Below, piece after piece: positions 1 through 12,130 of a stretch of 64,000 nucleotides of DNA. The stretch lies in NCBI GenBank assembly GCA_021234155.1, contig JAJEKV010000685.1:1-64000 (forward strand), in the 5' to 3' direction. Position 1 is the stretch's first letter. The number at the start of each line of letters is the position of its first letter. Source of the DNA: Isoetes taiwanensis (Eukaryota; Streptophyta; Lycopodiopsida; Isoetales; Isoetaceae). The notes under the pieces are model-generated. The model did not search any database. It was not told where the DNA came from and worked only from the letters and a program-made list of their open reading frames with translations. The position numbers and the translations under genes were made by a program.

Positions 1-955
1 CTTCTTCCTCTCTATTTTTTTTTTTCCATGGAAGAAGGATCGCCGTTGAAAGACTTAGGCCCATTCTTCCTCTTATTTTTATTACGAAGAAGGACGCTGC
101 TGAAAGACGAAAATCTTCTTTTTATGCGTTCTCCTTTTTTTTTATTTTCATTTTACATGTTATATAGTTCTTTTTAATTAACAATGTAAATAGTTTTAAT
201 GTCATGATCTTTCAACGTGAATATCTTTTGTTTTTTTTTTTTATTTATTTCTTTATTTATGTAAGTTATCTAATTATTGAATGCCTTTATTTTTTTGCAT
301 GTACATCTAATAACAAAATGCTGCGTCAGCCTTTGGAAATCGATTTTTCAAGCAACGAAGACATTCTGCAAGAATTTGAGTTTGAGTTGATTAATGTTTT
401 TTAGTTTAAAAAAACTTGGACAGAGCCTTGAGTGGAGAAGGACTAGGTGTCTCGGTCCAAGCTCACGCTACCTTGTAATTTTATTGATTTGAGTATGGAG
501 AAAGATTTGGACGGGCATGGTCTGCCCCTGCTTGAAGTGAAGACCAAGCTCTCCAAGCTCAATACTACTTGTTTTTTTGATTAATGTATTTAGCAATAAA
601 TGGGGAGAAAGGGCATGGTCGGCCTGGAGTGGGAGAAGACAGGGGACCGGGTCCGCTCAATTTTTGTTTTTATTAAAAAATTGCATTATTAAGGGGATTT
701 TGAAAATTGCATTATTGTTAAGAATGTTGTTTTTTAAAGATGTTAGGGATGTCAAAGAAACACCGATGTGGAGTGGTTAAGAGCAAGAAAAAAAAATAGT
801 TGGTTTTAAAAAAAAAATTAAAAGGAAACTAACTCTTAAGAAAGTAGGTAAAGATTCACAAGATTAATGAATCTAAATCTGGTTTGTAGGCATGGCCCCT
901 AATCGGGTGAAGACTAATGATTAGTGAGATTAGACTTACGGTCATAAAATGAGAT
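1..955. other. AT-rich intergenic DNA, no gene recognised
   Basis: Long T and A runs alternate with short GA-rich patches. A motif around GAAGAAGGA followed by a GTTGAAAGAC-like string occurs twice near the left edge (about 31-55 and 83-107), so the edge may lie in another short-repeat region. The open frames here are rich in F/I/Y/L and look like translated poly-T, so none is called. Confidence 0.5.
388..665. repeat. three diverged tandem units of about 95 bp
   Basis: Units begin near 388, 488 and 578. Each starts with a TTGATT string, runs through an AT-rich stretch and ends in a GA-rich part containing GGGCATGGTC-like or GGTCCAAGCTC-like words. Divergence is high, so this is an old local duplication. 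No coding potential is claimed. Confidence 0.4.
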
Positions 956-960
956 ATGTG

Positions 961-2400
961 CTAAAGTCCCGGATCGGGAGATGCAACCTGGTCAACGGTC
1001 GCACCATTTTGTCTACATGTGAAAAGGAAGTGCCAATTTGAGTTAGCACAAAATGGCCGTGTCAAGAAGAAATGTTGACTTTCCTTGACAATAACATGTA
1101 AAGCCAATGATTGGAAAACCCCATGGATGAAATCAAGACATGTTTGAAGCATTCGCAGCTTAAAAGTCCCAATGCCGAACGTCAAGGAATGGGTAAAGCA
1201 TGGTTCCTCAAAGAAGCGACGCTGATCACAAGAAACATCATTACGATCTCAATGCACGCCGCTTGAGGTAATTAAAAATGCTTTGCATCGTGGGGAAGCT
1301 CTAGTGAGTACAGGTCTAAAGGCCCACTTTTCTTTTGAGAATCACATGAACACATCAATCTTTGTTGATCCCATGCCCCAGAGAGGCCGTGGGATGTGAT
1401 ACTTTATTGAGGAGAAACCAAATACATCAAAAGACGCATCAAATCAAGATCACCGAACACAAACACTTCCAAGATGATGAGCTATACAAAGGATGGATTT
1501 TCAAGGGCAAAGATAGGGGCAGAGACGAGATGGCTCAAAGATATATGCTTTCAAGAGCCCAAGATCCCGTTTGGCTACATCCATTGGACTTGCATACGAA
1601 GCTGCCAGCCCCAGTGGGGATACCATAGGGCCAATGGTGATTCCCACCTTTTCATGAATGGAGAGACACTTTGCACACTTGTTTTGACTATTTACCTAAT
1701 AACTTGTCACGCTTAGAAGATGGTCAAATCAGAATTGCTAGAGCGCCAAGAAGAACCGACAAAACACATAGGCGCTTGAACCCAGGAGCAAAATGCGAGT
1801 TGTATATCGAGATGTTCCAGATAGCTCTTGCCCTAGCGTATTGTGTCGTTGAGATCCACAAAGGCCACTTCACTAACACAAAGCTTAATTGCAAGAGGAG
1901 TCAAATTACATTTTGATGATGAGTACCAAAATGTGGGTGGCCATTGGGATTGGGACAATGCAATTCATTTTACGCAAAGAGCCGTCAGTTCCTTGTTGAA
2001 GTGTTTGCATTTTCTTTTGGATGGACAAGCAAAATATCCATGGTTAGAGGAAACCGTGGTTTGAGAAATCAAAGGATGATGATCGTATGGGGACACGAAA
2101 TTCATGATGTTATGCATTGGGATATATTTATGAGATGCTTCCGGATTTCGGCAAGCTATGCGCGATTTAATGGAGTGGTTTAATAACAACAATGCCCAAT
2201 GGATTAATCCAACCCATATGTACCAACCCACGCCTTGGACAAGTGGAGGAGCAGAAAACAAGAATGATGTGCCCACGCGGAAGACGCATTTCATCAATGC
2301 ACCAAAGCTTCTCGGGTTGTTGAAGTTTTACAAAGTGTTGGAATATCTTCACCATGGTTGTGAGACAAAAGACGATACATGAAGTGCATGGATGCCTTGA
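961..2400. other. unclassified coding-like remnant region
   Basis: Composition is more balanced than the flanks. Several short overlapping plus-strand frames (1362-1628, 1474-1716, 1843-2064, 1944-2183) follow each other in changing phase, and there is a minus-strand frame at 961-1185. The pattern suits a long-decayed coding sequence, possibly a transposase. I see no DDE, reverse transcriptase, zinc-finger or other motif that would name it. The frames are therefore not listed as genes. Confidence 0.3.
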
Positions 2401-4760
2401 GATGTCAAAATTGTTGTTGTCACAACTCAAATAATGAATACAATATTGTATATCTTGCCATGTTTAAGAGTATTAAATTTTTAATTGTCTAATAACCAAA
2501 TATATAAAGACACTTTTAATTATTCAAATCCCAATGTTTTGTAATGAACTTCCCATGTTGCTAACATTTTGCTTTCCTACCATGTTATTCATCGTGACTC
2601 ATATAAATAACTTGCAAGTTTTTGCACATTGTCCAGAACCATGGGATGCGCACGATGGCATATCTATTGTTCACAACTTTTTCTTCAAGGTATTTGGTAG
2701 CCTTATTGACGTACCTAAACCCCGCAGAAGGCCTTTAAGAGGCGGGTTGGTCGCTCGGTTAGCTCACACCACCGCCACCTCCACCATTGTGTGGATTTTG
2801 GTATGGATTTTTCTAGGATAAAATGTTAACCATTTATTTTTAACGCTCTAATGTTTTTAAATGTAGCGTAAAATGCTATGCCCTTCTTTTCCTATGCATA
2901 ATGTCGTCGTCGCGGGTTATGGGGCTGATCTTCTTCTCACCACCGCCAAAAGAGACTTTAAAAGGACCTCGCATCTAAAGGTGAAGATTTAAGAGAAAGG
3001 AACCCGAGATATCAACGGTAGGCGTAACCCTCAAGATAGGTGGAATGCCTTGCAATTCGGATGTCGCCTCAAGCAAATGGAGATTGCGCGCCAGCCTGAA
3101 CAAAGTAGGCTGAGGTCCGGGCGCCCATGACCCTCCACGCCATAGCTCATACACTCCTTCGTAATTCAATCTTGGGCCTGCTCGAAAGCAACGCAGGAGA
3201 ATGAACTCCCATGGCGAGCCGATCGCCGCCACGCCTGAGTGGGACGCAATCTCCTTCAAAAGCTCTAAAGATCGCACCACCGCAGACCACACTTCCACGA
3301 AGGCATTCTTTCAATATGAGTGAGTTCATCTTGAATTATGCCCTTTTTGTTCACCAACACATATTCATATGTTAGTCGTATATGTTGAGTGTGTAGTAGC
3401 AAGAAAGCCGTCGCCGCCACAAGACCGCAGATGGCGACAATTTTTGAAGATGGCTAATAGTGTCACAAATCAGCTATGGGCTTATAACGCCCACAAGAAG
3501 GGTGAATGGAACCTGGAGCCTATGATGAGGAAAAAGAGAGGATCAAGGAGCTTTTAGAAGGTAATATCCCAGCCAGCCGAGAGATCTCATGAGGGAGAGG
3601 TTTGTTCAAAGTTGGCAAACATGTTAAACCACTTTGTGTATTAGGCTCTTTCGCTCTTCATTATAACCTCATTGTACCATATTTTATTTATATTTTGCAG
3701 AGGTAATCGTAAGAAGCAGCCCGGAAAGTTTCGGCCAAAGCTACAGGAGTCCGGAGCAGAGGAAGTGGCACGCCTTATCCGGGTTGACTAATGAGGTATT
3801 TCAAGCATCATCTTCCCATGAGTCGTGATAATTAGATGATGCCATGGATTTAAGTCCTTGTATTGCATTGTAGTGTTTGAAGGCCAACATATTATCAAAA
3901 GAAAGGGGAAGCTAGAACAAAAGGCAAATACTGACGCCGGAGTAACGCATTAAAGCAAGTGGCGCCTATAAAGTGCCAATAAGACCTGGTCCGGCGTTAT
4001 GGCTTTCGATAAGCTTATTTGTGGGTATAAATTTGGCTTATAATGTAGGTTCTCGAGCTGAACACTAACATTAGTTTTGGTGTTCATTCTCAATAGCGCC
4101 ATTTGCGGGTCGCCTAACAAGTAAAGATGAACGCGAAAGGGCCTTCAAACAAGGCAGCCATGCGCCATTAACAAGACGCATCAAGGTGAAAGGGGGGATG
4201 AAGTGTGTATCATTCATTAGATAATTATTTTTTGACTACAATGAACTAATTGTTGCGCATACAATATAATGCAGTAAAATGAAGATCAAGCCAATGAAGA
4301 AGAAGAAGAAGAGAGCAACAACTAAAAGACTTAATATATTTTGTAATGTGCAAATTACATTGTGAAATATATTAATTGAATTCAATTTAAATTTTTATGC
4401 TTTGTTCTTATTATTTGTGATTTTTTTTGTTATGTTAATTTTATGCTCGATTCTATTTTTTTATTCTTAGATTTATTAAACATTTATTACATATTAAACA
4501 ATAATGCTTATCTACCATTAATATAATTTAATCAATATTTGTTTCTATTTTTCGAATTTTTAAATTTTAAATATTTATTCTCGATTTATTTTGTTCATAT
4601 TTTAATATTTATTAATACTATTAATATTATTGATAATATTAATATTAATAAATATTACTAAATATTTATTTATATTAAATATTTGTTAATTTGAATATGA
4701 ATATTAACCGGGTCCAAATCATATTGAATAATATTAAATAAATATTTTTTTTAATCGTAA
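2401..4760. other. anonymous intergenic DNA with a GAA microsatellite and an AT-only tract
   Basis: No convincing gene. A (GAA)n run lies near 4293-4312. The stretch about 4490-4700 is almost purely A/T with nested ATATTAATA repeats. A short plus-strand frame at 3369-3557 is basic and may belong to a decayed protein, but nothing in it is diagnostic. Confidence 0.4.
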
Positions 4761-4765
4761 TCGCT

Positions 4766-5107
4766 TTGAACGACGTTGTTCGCGCAGGCCGGCGCTGCCA
4801 GCCGGCTGTTGAACGACATTGTAACCGGCGTGGGGGCTGTGCCAAATAGACAAAAGCGATGCCCACGCCAGCAGACAGTGACTTCCACGCCAAAGAACGC
4901 CGTTGAACGACGCTTTCACACGCGGCACTATTGCCAAAGCTTACGCGCCGGCAACGCCACGCCGGACGGGATATGATGATCGCGTAATTGCCGTCGTTGA
5001 ACGACGCGTTAAAGTCATTCGCCACGCCAGCCGGCCAAGGCGGGCGCGTATTACTGGGTAGTTAGCCGCGTGGTCAATTCCACGGTACGCAACGACGTTG
5101 AACGACG
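4766..5107. repeat. array of five TTGAACGACG motifs in a GC-rich block
   Basis: TTGAACGAC(G/A) occurs at 4766-4775, 4809-4818, 4903-4912, 4997-5006 and 5098-5107, all in the same orientation. Spacings are 43, 94, 94 and 101 bases. The surrounding sequence to about 5250 is unusually GC- and CpG-rich for this neighbourhood (many ACGCC and CGACG words). Regularly spaced short motifs at one edge of a GC-rich block resemble transposase-binding subterminal repeats of CACTA-type elements. No CACTA terminus or transposase was identified with it. Confidence 0.55.
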
Positions 5108-5109
5108 CC

Positions 5110-7200
5110 GTCGCCGCTAAAGACGCCTGGCGGGTTGTGAGTAGCGACGCATAAATGTCGCTTATCGACGGGTCCCGAATAGATCGCCGCTTATCGACGC
5201 TTTGACGTCGGATCATCGACGCAGTAAACGACTGACGCCGTGAATAGACGCCGTAATGTGGCTTTTGGTTTTGTGTAATACCGCTTGAAGTATAATACCA
5301 CGAGCTGTGAATACCGTTGAAGTACTAATATCGGAGCCATAAATAGGCCCTTCTTCAATTTTTTAAGTGAGGCGATTTTCGCACCGCGGGCCACACGGGT
5401 CCCTAATATGACCACAAATAAAACATTCACATGAGAAAATACAAGAAAAAAAAAAAAAATGGTAGAAGAAACTATTCAATTACACTAAAAAAGTGTAAGA
5501 TTGCCAACATAATACATGATAATATGAGGTCAAGTATTTAATTACACCTGAAATCACTTTGCTTATATACTTAATTTCTATGAAAATTTTATACCAACAC
5601 CAAAGGGAGTATCTTCACCGTGATATGCACGAGATATGCCGTCGGTGCTATGTAGCCATAGGTCACGGTATCCCAAGGAATTGTATCCCGTGTGGGGAAT
5701 CTAGACAAGAACTACTGTGTGATGTTGAAGTCAAGGGAACGAATAGGAGCTACCAATATCCACAAAAGATTTGTAATGGAAGTCGTGAAAGTTCAATGAG
5801 GATATAAATCCTATTCTCGCCATTAGTAGGGAATGACCGTAGGCACATAATGATCCGAGAGTAGGCCATGAAACCATGGAAAAGCATGTCCTTCAACTGC
5901 TTCTAGCTATCTTCTAAACCGAGGGGGTCTAAGAAGTCCCAAAGCACTTAGAGTGAACCTTGTTTGACTCGAATTGATCTCTCCGCTGGAGGGAGATGAC
6001 GCAGTATAGCGATCGATAACGGTTGATCACCGCCTTGCAAGCTCGGGTGGGTTGGACCGCGGACGCCATCGATGCTCCCAAAAGTTGTTAAAAAAAATCA
6101 AAAGTGCGCATCGATAACTCTACCGCGACGCTGCAGGTGTGTATTCCGGATCAGCCCAAATGAGGATGTTCTTTGCAAAGTTACCATTTGCAAGAAACTA
6201 GTGGAGCGCATAAAGCAGCAAAGAGCAACAAGAAGTTTTACAGGAGGCAAGGAGCATGCAAACAAGAAGGGTGACAAAGACAAGGCATGATGCCTATTTA
6301 AAAGAGAAATCAGGTATATATGCTATATAATGACATTATATTTACATATTGTAGCTCACGTGAAGCATAATGAAAGTACCATACAAGTATGTATATGATA
6401 ATAATTTTGGTATGTATATACCATCAATAATTTCTATGTATATACCACAATAATTTTCTCGGTATATACCATCAATAATTTTGGTGGGTATAAATATACA
6501 TCAAATTGCCGAAAGTGCAAAAGAATATTGGCCTCGTTTGCTAGCCATGTGGTCTCATTCTCGGGTCCCGAACGGATTCCATTACCCGCAAGATGAATCA
6601 TTTAAAAATTTCAAGCGTTGTCGCGAGCTAGAAATACCCATGGAAGACCGATGACCACCGCCGCTCAATCCTCGCCGCTATTATCCCCGATCCCTTCGAT
6701 GTTATCATCCATCTAATATGGAATAGAGAGCATCAAATGTACATGATAGAAAAGATCACGGAGTGCTCGGTGACAATGACTCTAAGAGTCCCCTAACTCA
6801 ATACCGTAATGTATATATACTTATATAATGCACATATATACATGTATTTTGTACATTATGCTCGTGATGTATAACCAATAATGCTGCTAAGTAAAGGTAT
6901 GTCAATAATTTTGTTCGATATAAGTAGGGTTCCACTCAATGCAGAAGGCGCCCATTTGCTATGTCGCCTCCTCGCCCCCAAGATATGGACTCCATTACTT
7001 GCACTATGACATATAATGATCTTCATAGATGTTCTCGAGGGGTATCCCCCTTGATCCCCTGGCCGAAGGAGTAGCAGAGGGTCAAATCGCTCTTCCTGGA
7101 GGGGTTTTATCGTTATTATCCACCTTTTGAGGGTTCCAGAGCGCATGCCTATGAGATTAATCGCATCACTCAACTACCTTTCATGATGATCCCGATCATT
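5110..7200. other. anonymous intergenic DNA with a short ACCATCAATAATTT repeat
   Basis: No gene recognised. Around 6400-6485 a unit of about 26-28 bases built from GTATATACCATCAATAATTT is repeated three times with small changes. Frames at 6072-6290 and its reverse shadow are short and motif-free. The 6540-7200 part is of mixed composition and may be a decayed element. Confidence 0.35.
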
Positions 7201-7220
7201 AATAAGCTTCTTCATTCATG

Positions 7221-7275
7221 TATGCTATGCCTCTTATATGAGTTCTATGTACATGCTATGCCTCTTATATGAGTT
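7221..7275. repeat. 31-bp-period direct duplication
   Basis: The string ATGCTATGCCTCTTATATGA followed by GTT occurs at 7222-7244 and again at 7253-7275, nearly perfect and adjacent. This is a simple local duplication. Confidence 0.75.
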
Positions 7276-7394
7276 ATAAGTATGTAACCATAAGTGATAC
7301 ATGTGATCCGCCTATTTACCGCATTTTTCAATTTGAAAGCTTTGGCTATTTTCCCACGCAGATTCTAAATTCGCCAAAGATTCTCTTCAATGTG

Positions 7395-7600
7395 TGGAAT
7401 AGTGCTTTCACATCGAAGTCACCTGCGGCGAAATTGCGCTCCAAAACTTTGAAACCAGCGCGACCATGGCCATACACGGGCGAAATAGACTTTCCCAAAG
7501 AATGTGGAATAGTCATTTTAAGAGGTTACGCGGTCGAAATAGACCTTCCCACGTAATATGGAATAGTCATTTTCGGCACCGTGGGCTACGGTCAACACTA
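7395..7600. repeat. subterminal-like repeats with GGAATAGTCATTTT and CGAAATAGAC words
   Basis: About 60-bp units carry TGTGGAATAGTCATTTT-like and GGCGAAATAGACTTTCCC-like words, ending in a CACCGTGGGCTACGGT palindrome. The palindromic word relates this block to the array at 11.33-11.71 kb. Likely remains of the end of a CACTA-type DNA transposon; the superfamily is an inference. Confidence 0.4.
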
Positions 7601-7619
7601 GTAGATAAATGCACACCAT

Positions 7620-9130
7620 AATAAATAGAATTGCAACAATTACGGATAAATATAAAACACTCATGGCGATAAATACTAAAACACTCATATATTAAGAAAC
7701 AAAAAGTGTTGACACAAAAGGATGCTAAGGGGAGGCATCCACTAAGTATCTAGCTAAAAAGCATAATCGGACGGCAGACAAGGTGGCGCCCCTTCAGCAC
7801 AACAATGACACCGGCCCTCACAAAGAGGCTAATTAGATGAGCCTCGCCGCCTCTTGGTAAGATGTCCAAGGCCTCTGCCTGGATTCTATTCACCTCCTCC
7901 TCCACCATGGAAAGTCCGTGCTCATTCCTCCTCTCTTGCTTGCTTCCTTCCTCCTCTCCACAATTTCTGATCTCAACCCCACCATTCTAGCGAGGCAAGC
8001 GGGAATGCGGTGAATTACGCCCCGTTACCTGATCTCCCCTCGAAGCACGGCACCCTTCATCTTCTGGGGAGCCTGCATATCTAACATAGGCTCCCCTTCG
8101 CCCAGGCTTAAACATTACCTGCTTATCAGGTCCTCACTACGCGCTCCTCTCTCTCGACTTGTCTGCTTGGTAGGAACAAGCCTGGAGCTTTTGCCATTTC
8201 CGGTTCTCGACCTGGATTTACGACTTTCCGTAGGGGCTTCCTGAGACCTTTTCCACTCGAACTAGGGTTCCCGGGATCAACATGCTGGTCCACCTGATGA
8301 TGATCTTGCTGGGGCGGCTGATCCGGCTGATCTTGCTGGACCAGCTGATGCTGATCTTGCTGGCCCGTCTGATCCTGCTGATCATGCTGGACCAGCTGAT
8401 GCGGGTCATGCTGCACTTCCATAGTCTGCAGTTCTTCCTCCCCCCCACCACTGCCAAACGTTTGGGAATGCAATGATGATCCCAACGCCCGAGACGCAGG
8501 AGATAGCCATCTATGAGCCACCTGGGCACCATGGTTCGGGTCAACCTACTAAAGCACTGGCCAGGTGTAGACCCCCGTGGTTTCAACACGAATCCAAACC
8601 CATAAGGCACAAGAACTAGAATGGCCGTGACCCGTGCCGACATGGATGACATCAACCTGGGCACACGATGTATGACCTGGGACGGCTTCCCTCCAATGTT
8701 CTCCGGCCTGTGGGGGGGAACGGCAGTCGGCCGTTGATCCAGAGCGTCAGGTCCATCGCTACCACAATACGTACTATCCTGAATGGAATATTGTGGGGCA
8801 TACTAAGGCCACTAAAAACTCTTCCCCCAACAACCTTACTAAATAAAGAAGTGAATCTGACTAGGAAGCACCTGTCAAGCTGAATATTCGCCCACACTAT
8901 TAATAAGGTGGACCATTTCCAAGGGTTTGCCCAAGTCTTCTGTAAGGACAACCTCCTACGCCCATCTCACGGGCTTGTGATGGGAATAACCGCCGCCTCC
9001 TCGTGATTGGAATAGAAGTCTCTGGCCGCTAGTAATGACCATTCAATATTCTCCCCTACCGGGTCAAGCCTCTCATTTTGTGGGGATTGTAGCTAGCTTT
9101 CCATGGACATGAGCCGATTTTAGCAAGGAG
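7620..9130. other. decayed, moderately GC-rich region around the Q/D-repeat frame
   Basis: Minus-strand coding-like stretches flank the Q/D repeat frame, but no domain is recognisable. No terminal repeats, poly-A tail or target duplication were found, so the nature and limits of the element are unknown. Confidence 0.3.
8126..8521 (-). CDS. unidentified frame with a Gln/Asp-rich repeat, probable mobile-element remnant
   Basis: The 131-residue frame has a central tract of about 50 residues built from QQDQ, QHDQ and QLVQ units. It is encoded by a degenerate 15-18 bp minisatellite (about 8290-8410) rich in GCTGGACCA/TGATCTTGCTG words. The C-terminal part is basic and unremarkable. Coding-like sequence continues on the same strand on both sides (7860-7990 and 8650-8950) but in shifting frames, so this is not an intact gene. 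Retrotransposon ORF1 proteins often carry such tracts, but I see no nucleic-acid-binding knuckle or RT nearby to prove it. The leucine-rich plus-strand frame at 8282-8476 is its shadow. Confidence 0.3.
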   Translation of the reverse strand: MAHRWLSPASRALGSSLHSQTFGSGGGEEELQTMEVQHDPHQLVQHDQQDQTGQQDQHQLVQQDQPDQPPQQDHHQVDQHVDPGNPSSSGKGLRKPLRKVVNPGREPEMAKAPGLFLPSRQVEREERVVRT

Positions 9131-9189
9131 AAGAAATTCATTTCAAGCAATATTGGTTCCGTCCCTCGATCCCATAAACCCCTACACCT

Positions 9190-9600
9190 AAAAATGTTCC
9201 AGAGCCACGGCATGCAACGGCAAATTCAAAAAATGCCGATACAAGCACCGTAGCCACGGGCGGGGCAAGGGCAGTCCAAAACTCCAGACAATTGAATCGA
9301 CAGTAGCTAAATCGGGCAAAATTCAAAAAATCGCCGACATCTGCCGCGACCGCAGTTACTTGCATGGGGCAATGGGGGCGTACCTAAAATCGGTAGATGC
9401 CGCCATTATCAGAAGCACGGTGAAAACGGCGTACCAAAAAATCGCCATTATGTTTTCGGGCATCAGAAGCACGGTATGAAATGGGGTAGTCCAAAAATTG
9501 CCGACCTCGCTTTTCGATCAGAGCCACGGCATGTAAATCGCCCGCACCAAAATGGCCGACATCCGCGTTTCGCATCAGAAGCCACCATTAAAGAATACCT
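9190..9600. repeat. GC-rich array of about 65-70 bp units (AGAAGCACGGTA / GCCGACATC words)
   Basis: Words such as CAGAGCCACGGCATG, CATCAGAAGCACGGTA, AAAATTGCCGAC and AAAATCGCCGACATC recur about every 65-70 bases. It reads as a diverged array where each unit has an AGCC/AGCACGG core followed by a CCAAAAATxGCCGAC core. It sits in otherwise AT-rich DNA. Arrays like this are typical of subterminal regions of large CACTA or Mutator-like elements. Assignment is inferred from form only. Confidence 0.5.
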
Positions 9601-10005
9601 AACATATACATCTAACAAGGATTTATTGCTCACATTGAAGTCTAACAATTAATGAATATCATAAATGAACATTCATACAAAAGCAATTTAGATCATATGA
9701 AAACAATCGATACATTATAGAAAAAAAAGACAATTTATAGAAAAGACATTATATTCATACATAAGTTTTTTAAGTACATTTCCTTTTTTTGGCATCGAGG
9801 CCTTTGTAGTACCCGAATCAAAATCTTCTAAGTCCTCTTCTTTTACTCAGCCCCAATTGCATCTAATGTATACAATATGTCGGGGTCCTTACAGGCACGA
9901 GGACAAGCGTTAATGTTTCCTTGTCCATTCCACCCAAGCCTAGAGCGTTTTTATTTGCAAGGACAGGTACATTTTGAAGCCCAGAAGACATACATTGCGA
10001 TAGCC
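9601..10005. other. AT-rich spacer, nothing recognised
   Basis: A- and T-rich sequence with a poly-A patch near 9720-9730. No frame, repeat or terminus could be supported. Confidence 0.5.
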
Positions 10006-10804
10006 CTATCTGCTACCACTTCGATCATAGTTTGAGGCTAGGGGCACGTGGTTGCCAGCTAATGATAGAGCCTTAAGCTTGAGGACCTCCTGTACTCCAG
10101 ATGGACTATATTTATTGTGAAACACAATAATTTCCCCCTTGTGAAGGTAGCCCATATAATGTGCAATACTGGCGTCCCTACCTAGGGTGACTCTTTGATG
10201 CCTTGCACAGAAGTCATCAATAAATAACTCCTGCATAAAAGAAACATCAGATTCAAGAAGAAATAGAAAAATGAAACCGGATAAATACCTCTCTTTTGTC
10301 CCGTTCGACAACTGGGGTTTGTTATTTTTTGAAAGGGGACTTGATAAACTCCACGTTCTATGAATTGAGCGGTGTTTGAAGAGCTAGCAACTTCAATTTG
10401 ACATCTTTCTTTGCTTCATACCGCGGCCTTGACTGCATGACAATTTCAAATGCATCCTCCGGAGGTATTGAGGATCCATCATAAGTCACACCTCCATCAT
10501 TTGTGGGGACATGGGTCTCAAAGTCTATAAGTCCTCGGGGGCCACAACATGGGCATATATCCGCCCAATATCTCGTCTTCTCTCAACCCCTGTCACTTAG
10601 GATATGTCCGGAAAGCAACAAGTATGGTTTCCCACCTACATGGATGGGATATGCTTCGATAGCCCCCAAGTAGATAACTTTTTTCTCGAGACCTCCCGTT
10701 TCCACAACCTCGATCTCCTCATTTTTCGATGACGAGCTTCTCTTCCCTCGGGGATCTATCGGCTCCTCTCTACGGTGAGGCGGGGCGTTCTGTTTCAGCG
10801 ACAT
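10006..10804 (-). pseudogene. unidentified minus-strand gene remnant (several frames)
   Basis: Three stretches look genuinely protein-coding on the minus strand. At 10583-10804 an ATG opens a 73-residue frame with a basic, Ser-rich N-terminal half and a hydrophobic C-terminal half. About 10370-10520 contains PPEDAFEIVMQSRPRYEAKK in a different frame. At 10006-10311 a 101-residue frame ends in a stop. They lie in translational order, so this is one gene with frameshifts or introns. I do not recognise the family. The nearby palindromic arrays suggest it may be an internal gene of a large DNA transposon. Confidence 0.35.
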
Positions 10805-11329
10805 TGCGCTTGAAGAAGAACTGGCATCTTAGCTTATTTAGTGTAAATCATGTATAAAGTTGAACATGATATCTAGGCCGAAAAACTTTCCTTCCCTCTT
10901 GCACGGTTAGTTGTGCAGGTAGTTTCTTCAAGAACCTTCTTATTCTGGTCATGATCAGGTTTCGAAACATCTTAAGAAAAGCTTGATGCTTAGTGAAGGC
11001 AAACCAGTCACAGGACATGGTTTCCGCGTCAGACCAGCTCCAGCCATGAAGCTATGAAGGATGCCGCCATATGCATCGATAAACTTGTTACACTCTGCCA
11101 TAATGTCACGCCGGGCAAAAATTATTATACACGCGTGGTTGCATCCACCGGCTCCTCTAACTCCTCTTCGAACTCTTGGGGATGTTTACGACGAAAATCC
11201 CCGTTCTTTCTCCACTATTTTGGCATACCATGTGCTAAACTCGGCTCCCATGCCTTATCGACCCGCTATTTGCCATTCGTGGTGGGCAGCACCGATTTAT
11301 GACACTTAGAATGTGAGCCTTTGTAGCGG

Positions 11330-11712
11330 CTTGATTTGCAATAGAGACTAAGAACGGCAAACGATCGCGAAAATAACACTTCCTTTAATTTATGCTATTA
11401 CAACCGCGACCGCATACGGTCGCGAAAAACAAGACCGATAAGTTATTCTATTCATAATTTCGCCGCCGTGGCTACTGCTTTAAAATACCCATTCCATTTT
11501 TATTACGTGCACATTTTCGCCATTGGCTACGATGCGAAAACAGCACTTCAATATCTTATTGTATGTATAACTTCAAGATCGCATACGGTGCAAATATACC
11601 CTTTCTTTTTTTATGCTATGCACATTTTCGCACCGTGGCTACGGTGCGAAAATGGCCCTTCCATATTTTATGAGAGCCACAATTTCGCACCGTAAGTACG
11701 GTGTGAAAACAC
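11330..11712. repeat. array of palindromic TTTCGCACCGT...ACGGTGCGAAA units
   Basis: The clearest unit (about 11622-11650) reads TTTCGCACCGT, then GGCT, then ACGGTGCGAAA, an almost perfect palindrome. Related copies lie near 11345-11430, 11455-11475, 11510-11540, 11576-11600 and 11680-11710, giving a period of about 60-70 bases. They alternate with a TACCCTTTCTTTTTTATGCT-like spacer. Palindromes of this type are common in subterminal regions of plant CACTA elements and CACTA-derived MITEs. I found no CACTA end sequence, so the superfamily is inferred. Confidence 0.55.
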
Positions 11713-11827
11713 ATCCACAATCAGAGTTGTACATAACATGGCTACTTTAAGTCTTATATCCCAATGAAAGCAAATGTTTGCAATTAATATACAATAGATC
11801 TACAGTTAACAATCACTTATATTTATA

Positions 11828-12130
11828 TTAGATAGATTCATATACAGATATGACTTTGGGGGGCATGCATGACCCCAATTTATAGCATTCTTCTCTGCGC
11901 TTTCCCACCTTCTGGCCATCTATCATGAAATGGAAGAAGTTTAAGTCTGTCTCAAACTCCAATTGGCGCCGAACATCGAATAGAGACCACTCGCTCTCCG
12001 CTCTCAGACTTTTGAACAGCTGATTATCCTTATGAATGTTCAAGTCTATGACCGAATGAGTGCCATCATTGTCATCTTGTTCGACAGAATCCGGGGCGTA
12101 CTTTCTTCCTTCATGGACATTTCGGGCCAT
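11828..12130 (-). CDS. unidentified 100-residue frame
   Basis: An ATG-started minus-strand frame. The middle is charged and the end carries FFHFMIDGQKVGKRREE, a Cys-Leu-Gly turn and a CMPPKVI ending, which loosely suggests a small beta-rich (ubiquitin-fold-like) domain. That resemblance is weak and unproven. It lies directly beside the palindrome array and in the same orientation as the remnants at 10.0-10.8 and 12.35-12.68 kb, so all three may belong to one degenerate gene or transposon. Confidence 0.35.
   Translation of the reverse strand: MARNVHEGRKYAPDSVEQDDNDGTHSVIDLNIHKDNQLFKSLRAESEWSLFDVRRQLEFETDLNFFHFMIDGQKVGKRREECYKLGSCMPPKVISVYESI

Noticed and set aside
8282-8476. Plus-strand Leu/Met-rich frame resembling a membrane protein
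   Set aside because: It is the antisense shadow of the Gln/Asp repeat tract (CAG/GAC repeats read as CTG/GTC), not an independent gene.
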